A stretch of DNA of 8,798 bases, taken from the NCBI GenBank assembly GCA_021157815.1, contig JAGGVT010000089.1, positions 1-8,798 of the forward strand. The letters are read 5' to 3'. The position numbers and the translations under genes are program-made. The notes beneath the pieces were generated by a model, which saw only the letters and a list, made by a program, of their open reading frames with translations, searched no databases and was not told the origin of the DNA. Positions 5,793 through 8,798 of this stretch are shown in pieces; positions within the stretch are counted from its first letter, which is position 1, and each line of letters starts with the position of its first letter. Source of the DNA: a bacterium. Its GTDB lineage: Bacteria; JAJVIF01; JAGGVT01.

Positions 5793-6425
5793 ATGTGCGA
5801 CAAGATTAATCATGATGCGCAAAAGAAAAAGGTAATCCCCCTTAACAAAACGTATATGTGGGGGATTGTATTTTGTCTGGCTGCGTTAATCGCAATAGTG
5901 ATGTTCAACATTCTGAGAGAGCCATCGATTCCGGCAACGAAAATCGATTATCTTGCGCTCCTCAGGGATAATCATAATCGCAGTATGAGCTTAAGGGGAT
6001 TCACGCGCAAAGGCGGTAAAACGCTTGGCGACCTTCAGTCTCTGATGGCGCAGAAAATCGGCGCCCCGGTTATTTTCCCCGACTGGCTTGGCACTGATCC
6101 CTTAGTCGAAATCATCGGCGTAAAGGCAACAAAAATTGGTGACGACAAAACTGTCAATCTGGTTTTTAAATATGACAACAGGCATGTGGATTTCCTTATC
6201 CTGCACACAACGCGAACCGAAATCAAGGAACTCAATAATTTGACACAAGAGGAGCACGAGTTTCATTCTTACAGCTGGGGCAGGACAAACGCGTTTTATT
6301 GGGAACTCACAGAGGATAATCTGCCTGTAACATACGGCTTAATCAGCGATATCGAATCATCCGCGCTTCAACAAATGGCGTTCGAGACAATGCTTTCACT
6401 TAGGACTCACTTCGAACGGTTGTAG
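5793..6425 (+). CDS. Single-pass membrane protein with anti-sigma-like outer domain
   Basis: The 210-residue product has a basic cytosolic tail (residues 1-20, with KKK at 11-13), one membrane segment (about 21-41, WGIVFCLAALIAIVMF) and an outer domain of about 165 residues; the charge distribution puts the C-terminus outside. The outer domain (short early helices, then GAPVIFPDW, a strand VNLVFKYDNRHVDFLIL, then FYWELTEDNLPVTYGLISDI and a final helix) recalls the extracytoplasmic part of transmembrane anti-sigma factors. There is no zinc-binding HxxxCxxC motif in the tail and no sigma factor gene nearby, so this is resemblance only. The ATG at 5793 follows an in-frame TGA at 5787, so no longer frame exists. 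Codons 14-25 contain a hairpin, AATCCCCC (5834-5841) with GGGGGATT (5860-5867). The stop codon TAG is part of a dispersed inverted repeat. The gene faces tyrS. Confidence 0.75.
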   Translation: MCDKINHDAQKKKVIPLNKTYMWGIVFCLAALIAIVMFNILREPSIPATKIDYLALLRDNHNRSMSLRGFTRKGGKTLGDLQSLMAQKIGAPVIFPDWLGTDPLVEIIGVKATKIGDDKTVNLVFKYDNRHVDFLILHTTRTEIKELNNLTQEEHEFHSYSWGRTNAFYWELTEDNLPVTYGLISDIESSALQQMAFETMLSLRTHFERL

Positions 6426-6489
6426 GGGCGCTGCTTGCTGCGCCCTCTTCGGATGCACCATTCAGGGCGCAGCAAGCGACGCCCCTACA
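6421..6489. repeat. 26-bp inverted repeat between convergent genes
   Basis: The left arm, 6421-6446 (starting TGTAGGGGCG), and right arm, 6464-6489, pair in 24 of 26 positions around a 17-base spacer. Related GC-rich TAGGGGCG palindromes are a familiar type of dispersed repeat in bacterial spacers. It lies between two converging genes and could block transcription from both sides, but no T-tract follows on either strand. The left arm supplies the TAG stop of the upstream gene. Confidence 0.75.
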
Positions 6490-6515
6490 ATCGCTCAGCC
6501 TTGTCCGAGTTCCGG

Positions 6516-7718
6516 TTACCTTTTCATTATTCTCACAAACAACCGCTTCCCAATCGACAGGACATCTCCATCTTTCGGAGTGAATTCCATAGTCTCATCC
6601 GTTACCTTTTCCCCGTTGAGTTTGAAAGCTCCCTCACGGATTTTTCGCCTGGCTTCGCCTTTTGATTTCACGATACCGCCCTCATGCGCGAGATTAACAA
6701 TCCGACAAGGTTCGTCATCCTTTATTTCAAGTTCGGGGATATCATCGGGAATCTCGAATTCCGATGATGCGAACACGCGTTCGAATTCCTCGCGAGCCTC
6801 TTTTGCAGCCTGTTCGCCATGATATATCCCAACGATTTCCTCGCCGAGTTTTTTCTTCATCTCATTAGGATGAAGCGAACCATCCTCAAGCCCGGATTTT
6901 ATCCTCTCGATTTCCTCCCAGTTAAGATAGGTCGCGTATTCGAAATAACTTATCATGATACTGTCAGGAATCGACATCACTTTTCCGAACATTTGCGATG
7001 GCGCTTCGGTGATGCCAATCGCGTTGCCAAGCGATTTAGACATCTTTTCCTTGCCGTCAGTTCCAACGAGAATCGGAACAGTCATGCAGACCTGAAGCGG
7101 GTGGTTGTAGTATGTTTGAAGAGTCCGGCTCTGCAGCAGGTTGAAGAGCTGCTCAGTCGCGCCAAGTTCAACATCCGTCTTGAGCGCGATTGAGTCATAG
7201 GCGGTGAAAACGCAATAGAAAAACTCGTGCAGGTGAATCGGCAATCCCTCTTTCCATCGGATATCGAACGTGTCGCGCTCCATCATTCTTGCCACTGTAA
7301 ACTGCGCGCAGATTTTCATGAAGTCGGACATTTCAATTTTGGCTAGCCAGTCACTGTTGAACGCAATATTGGTCTTCTCCCTGTCGAGCACTGTAAAAGC
7401 CTGATCGGTATAGGTCTTCGCGTTCTTTTTAACCTCGTCAATGCTTAACGGCGGTCGTGTTTTGTTGCGTCCGGTCGGGTCACCCACAGTCGCGGTGAAA
7501 TCGCCTATGAGAAAATCTATCTGATGGCCTATGTCCTGCAGCTCTTTTAGTTTGCGGATGGGAACCATGTGCCCGATATGGATATCGGGGGAACTTGGGT
7601 CGATGCCCCATTTGATGCGTAAAGGGCGATCTTCCTTGAGCTTCTCAATCAGCTCATCCTCTTTTTCAAGGTGGACAATATGCCGCTTAAATATTTCCAG
7701 TTGTTTTTGTATATCCAT
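6516..7718 (-). CDS. tyrS: Tyrosyl-tRNA synthetase
   Basis: This class I synthetase (400 residues) activates tyrosine with ATP and charges tRNA-Tyr in the cytosol. HIGH is complete at residues 47-50 (PDIHIGH), KMSKS at 225-229, and GDFTATVGDPTGR at 72-84 is the usual block. An S4 RNA-binding domain occupies about residues 335-400 (GIVKSKGEARRKIREGAFKLNG). AYDSIALKTDVELGATEQ (173-190) is the tyrosine pocket region typical of the TyrZ-like group, but the usual GGTDQ is GATEQ here. I start at ATG 7718, not the longer 7775 frame. GAGGA precedes 7718 by eight bases, family members begin near here, and a promoter overlaps the longer option. The gene is separated from the upstream small gene by a terminator and its own promoter. 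No T-box leader is visible in the short leader. It faces the membrane-protein gene. Confidence 0.96.
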   Translation of the reverse strand: MDIQKQLEIFKRHIVHLEKEDELIEKLKEDRPLRIKWGIDPSSPDIHIGHMVPIRKLKELQDIGHQIDFLIGDFTATVGDPTGRNKTRPPLSIDEVKKNAKTYTDQAFTVLDREKTNIAFNSDWLAKIEMSDFMKICAQFTVARMMERDTFDIRWKEGLPIHLHEFFYCVFTAYDSIALKTDVELGATEQLFNLLQSRTLQTYYNHPLQVCMTVPILVGTDGKEKMSKSLGNAIGITEAPSQMFGKVMSIPDSIMISYFEYATYLNWEEIERIKSGLEDGSLHPNEMKKKLGEEIVGIYHGEQAAKEAREEFERVFASSEFEIPDDIPELEIKDDEPCRIVNLAHEGGIVKSKGEARRKIREGAFKLNGEKVTDETMEFTPKDGDVLSIGKRLFVRIMKR

Positions 7719-7747
7719 TGTTTTTGTCCTCGACGTTATGCTCTGTA

Positions 7748-7775
7748 AGTATAATCGCCCCTTTATTGGATTCAA
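7748..7775 (-). promoter_or_regulatory. Promoter of tyrS
   Basis: Read on the minus strand, TTGAAT (7775-7770) and TATACT (7753-7748) are 16 bases apart. Transcription would start near 7741, about 23 bases before the chosen ATG at 7718 and just before the GAGGA ribosome site. This supports the shorter tyrS start. Confidence 0.45.
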
Positions 7776-7810
7776 ACAGAAATGGGGAATTTACCATAAC
7801 TCAAAAATGC

Positions 7811-7838
7811 AAAAACGTCCGCGAAAAAAGCGGAACGT
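7811..7838 (-). terminator. Intrinsic terminator after the small four-cysteine gene
   Basis: On the minus strand ACGTTCCGC pairs with GCGGACGT (8 bp, one bulged T) around a seven-base T-rich loop, followed by TTTT and, after GCA, another T-run. It lies 34 bases after the stop of the gene ending at 7872 and upstream of the tyrS promoter, as a terminator should. Confidence 0.6.
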
Positions 7839-7871
7839 CCGAACGGGGGTCCACATTCAAGGACCACGAAA

Positions 7872-8165
7872 TTAATAATCATCGGGTTCAAGCGTGGTCT
7901 TTGCACTCGAATCCGTTTCTTCCACCGCCGTCTCAGATTCCTTTACCCATTCCTCCCAGAAAGGACACTCATCCAGCTCCCTTTCAATTACCAGTTCACT
8001 GCGCGCTATTGGGAATCGAAAAACCTCCAGTCCGGAGTAATTAAAAACATTGCATCTGAACGCGATGTATGACGTGTCTTCAAGATTATCCACAATTTTT
8101 CCCTCATCGAGAATTTCGAGGTGACGGCAGTTGACGCATGTTTTTATTTTTTTGAACTGGCTCAT
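7872..8165 (-). CDS. Small four-cysteine protein, probably metal-binding
   Basis: The 97-residue product has Cys10 and Cys13 as a CxxC pair (TCVNCRH) with a third cysteine at 38 (FRCNVF) and a fourth at 67 (DECPFWEEW). This arrangement suggests one zinc or iron site in a rubredoxin- or zinc-ribbon-like small domain. The last 25 residues are acidic and Ser/Thr-rich and are probably disordered. No signal or membrane segment is seen. The ATG at 8165 has only a weak ribosome site (GTGGGA). A gene-like amino-acid composition, a paired upstream AT-rich promoter and a downstream terminator support it being real. The product is not recognised; the role is unknown. It reads in the same direction as tyrS, 153 bases upstream of the tyrS start, but looks like a separate transcript. 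Confidence 0.7.
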   Translation of the reverse strand: MSQFKKIKTCVNCRHLEILDEGKIVDNLEDTSYIAFRCNVFNYSGLEVFRFPIARSELVIERELDECPFWEEWVKESETAVEETDSSAKTTLEPDDY

Positions 8166-8182
8166 TGTAGTATCCCACTTAA

Positions 8183-8210
8183 ATTATATTATAAAATCAC
8201 GAATACGCAA
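8183..8210 (-). promoter_or_regulatory. Possible promoter of the four-cysteine gene
   Basis: On the minus strand TTGCGT (8210-8205) and a perfect TATAAT (8188-8183) are 16 bases apart; a second overlapping TATAAT lies at 8193-8188. The start would be near 8176, leaving only about ten leader bases. The -35 box is weak and the area is AT-rich, so this is tentative. Confidence 0.3.
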
Positions 8211-8301
8211 AATGGAACCCCCCAGGGAGTACAATTATTAATCTTGACATATGTAACCCCTGTCCCTGCAATGTGTAAACCTTGTCCGTGGACAAAACAG
8301 C

Positions 8302-8403
8302 CGGGTGCCGCCCATACATCAGTCCCGGCTTTATGGGTGTTTGCCGCGAAGTTGCGCATTTCACCCACAAATCCCGCTTCGCGTGATGTGTGGGCGGCAC
8401 CCG
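8302..8403 (-). repeat. Cloverleaf-like palindromic repeat, copy 2 (102 bp, inverted)
   Basis: Read on the minus strand this matches the element at 4517-4620 at roughly four bases in five. The outer arms pair over 20 positions with a single G-T. The central stem TTTGTGGGTG/CACCCATAAA is kept, and the first side hairpin is CGC-GAA-GCG, different in sequence from copy 1. This copy is not enclosed by the 21-base terminal repeat seen around copy 1. Confidence 0.75.
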
Positions 8404-8433
8404 AGTTGGACTATTGAAAAAGTATATATGTAG

Positions 8434-8455
8434 GGGCAGCCCTTTGTGGCTGCCC
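8434..8455. repeat. Short GC-rich hairpin repeat
   Basis: GGGCAGCC (8434-8441) and GGCTGCCC (8448-8455) form a perfect 8-bp stem with a six-base loop. The flanking TAGGGG context resembles that of the larger repeat at 6421-6489, although the stem sequence differs. No T-tract follows. Confidence 0.55.
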
Positions 8456-8543
8456 AAGGGATGGCATAAATGCAGGGCAACCATGGGGGAAACTGTCTCA
8501 GAACTAATAAACATCTAGTAAATATCCTGTGAATATCTAACAA

Positions 8544-8567
8544 TTTTGTGCTGTGTTTTGTGCTGCG
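8544..8567 (+). repeat. Two tandem 12-base units
   Basis: TTTTGTGCTGTG (8544-8555) is followed at once by TTTTGTGCTGCG (8556-8567), with 11 of 12 bases identical. It is too short to assign a role and is probably a replication slip. Confidence 0.5.
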
Positions 8568-8569
8568 GG

Positions 8570-8625
8570 CATCCTGCCTGCATCTTTTCAAATCTTAAGT
8601 TAAATCAAGAAATGCAGGCAGGATG
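8570..8625. repeat. 14-bp perfect inverted repeat
   Basis: CATCCTGCCTGCAT (8570-8583) and ATGCAGGCAGGATG (8612-8625) are perfect inverted copies separated by 28 AT-rich bases. It has no gene beside it that it could terminate. It is unrelated in sequence to the other palindromes here. Confidence 0.65.
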
Positions 8626-8685
8626 GGCTGTTGAAAAAGGGTTAATAGACCAGAAAATCATAATAAAACTATCAAGTATATTCAA

Positions 8686-8760
8686 TGTCATTCCGGGCTT
8701 GACCCGGAATCCATCTTCAAGCCTGGAAGACGTGGATTCTGAATCAAGTTCAGAATGACA
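8686..8760. repeat. Composite palindrome of the CATTCCGGG...CCCGGAAT type
   Basis: The arms 8686-8713 and 8733-8760 are 28-base inverted copies differing at six positions, all of them transitions. Each arm is itself a hairpin around the loop CTTGA or its complement (ATTCCGGG/CCCGGAAT on the left, ATTCTGAA/TTCAGAAT on the right), and the six differences are paired so both hairpins stay intact. A third small stem, TCTTC/GAAGA, joins them. Repeats of this type are widespread in bacterial spacers. Confidence 0.7.
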
Positions 8761-8798
8761 ATTTGCCATCTTTGAGGGAAGATAAAATTAAAACAGGG

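Larger units (their letters stand above)
8166..8798. other. Gene-free region filled with dispersed repeats
   Basis: No credible gene is present in these 630 bases. The open frames here run across palindromes, lack ribosome sites and have no protein-like composition. The stretch contains a possible promoter, a second copy of the 104-bp element, three different hairpin repeats and a short tandem duplication. The remaining sequence is AT-rich and shows nothing I recognise. Confidence 0.6.

Noticed and set aside
7848-7865. GGTCC/GGACC stem upstream of tyrS considered as part of a T-box leader
   Set aside because: It lies upstream of the tyrS promoter and the other gene's terminator, and no T-box core sequence or specifier stem is seen.
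8121-8417. 98-codon plus-strand frame over the second cloverleaf repeat, and the 105-codon minus-strand frame at 8197-8514
   Set aside because: Both run through palindromic repeats, have no ribosome site, and give peptides of repeat type (for example VWAAP and GCRPH) also produced by the first copy.
8546-8758. 70-codon frame ending in the composite palindrome
   Set aside because: It crosses two palindromes, has no ribosome site, and its second half is the translation of a dispersed repeat.

Overview
This window looks like chromosomal DNA of a bacterium with moderate GC content. It holds seven protein genes, no RNA gene, no CRISPR array, no transposase and no phage gene. The organism cannot be named from the sequence. 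Strong, AG-rich ribosome sites stand beside genes with almost none, and several different dispersed palindromic repeats fill the spacers. That style is common in uncultured candidate-phylum or delta-type genomes, but this is an impression and not a placement. Exported proteins with a type I signal peptide and a probable lipoprotein suggest a diderm cell, without proving it.

Left part (1-2281, plus strand): the 3' end of an unrecognised gene runs in from the left edge. After a good sigma-70-like promoter and a leader with two competing stems come two tandem, overlapping genes for exported proteins. These are diverged paralogues: one has a signal peptidase I type leader, the other a lipoprotein-like leader. 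A strong terminator-shaped hairpin lies inside the first codons of the second gene.

Middle (2303-6425, plus strand): a gene with its own promoter encodes a two-part protein. An N-terminal domain of the kind loosely annotated quinate 5-dehydrogenase is joined to a full-length homologue of cyanobacterial long-chain acyl-ACP reductase that keeps the cysteine known to carry the acyl group. Next is a nested repeat: a 104-bp cloverleaf-like palindrome inside a 235-bp element with long terminal inverted repeats. It lies immediately upstream of a dTDP-glucose 4,6-dehydratase gene (rfbB). The last plus-strand gene encodes a single-pass membrane protein whose outer domain resembles those of anti-sigma-type proteins.

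Right part (6421-8798): a 26-bp inverted repeat separates the membrane-protein gene from tyrS (tyrosyl-tRNA synthetase) on the minus strand, facing it. Upstream of tyrS, on the same strand, is a small four-cysteine protein gene followed by its own terminator. The final 630 bases have no credible gene. They hold a second, inverted copy of the 104-bp element and three further unrelated palindromes.

The genes do not form one pathway. The two paralogues are probably co-transcribed; the others look like separate units. The points most worth following are the acyl-ACP-reductase fusion, the coding-region terminator between the paralogues, and the nested structured repeat.
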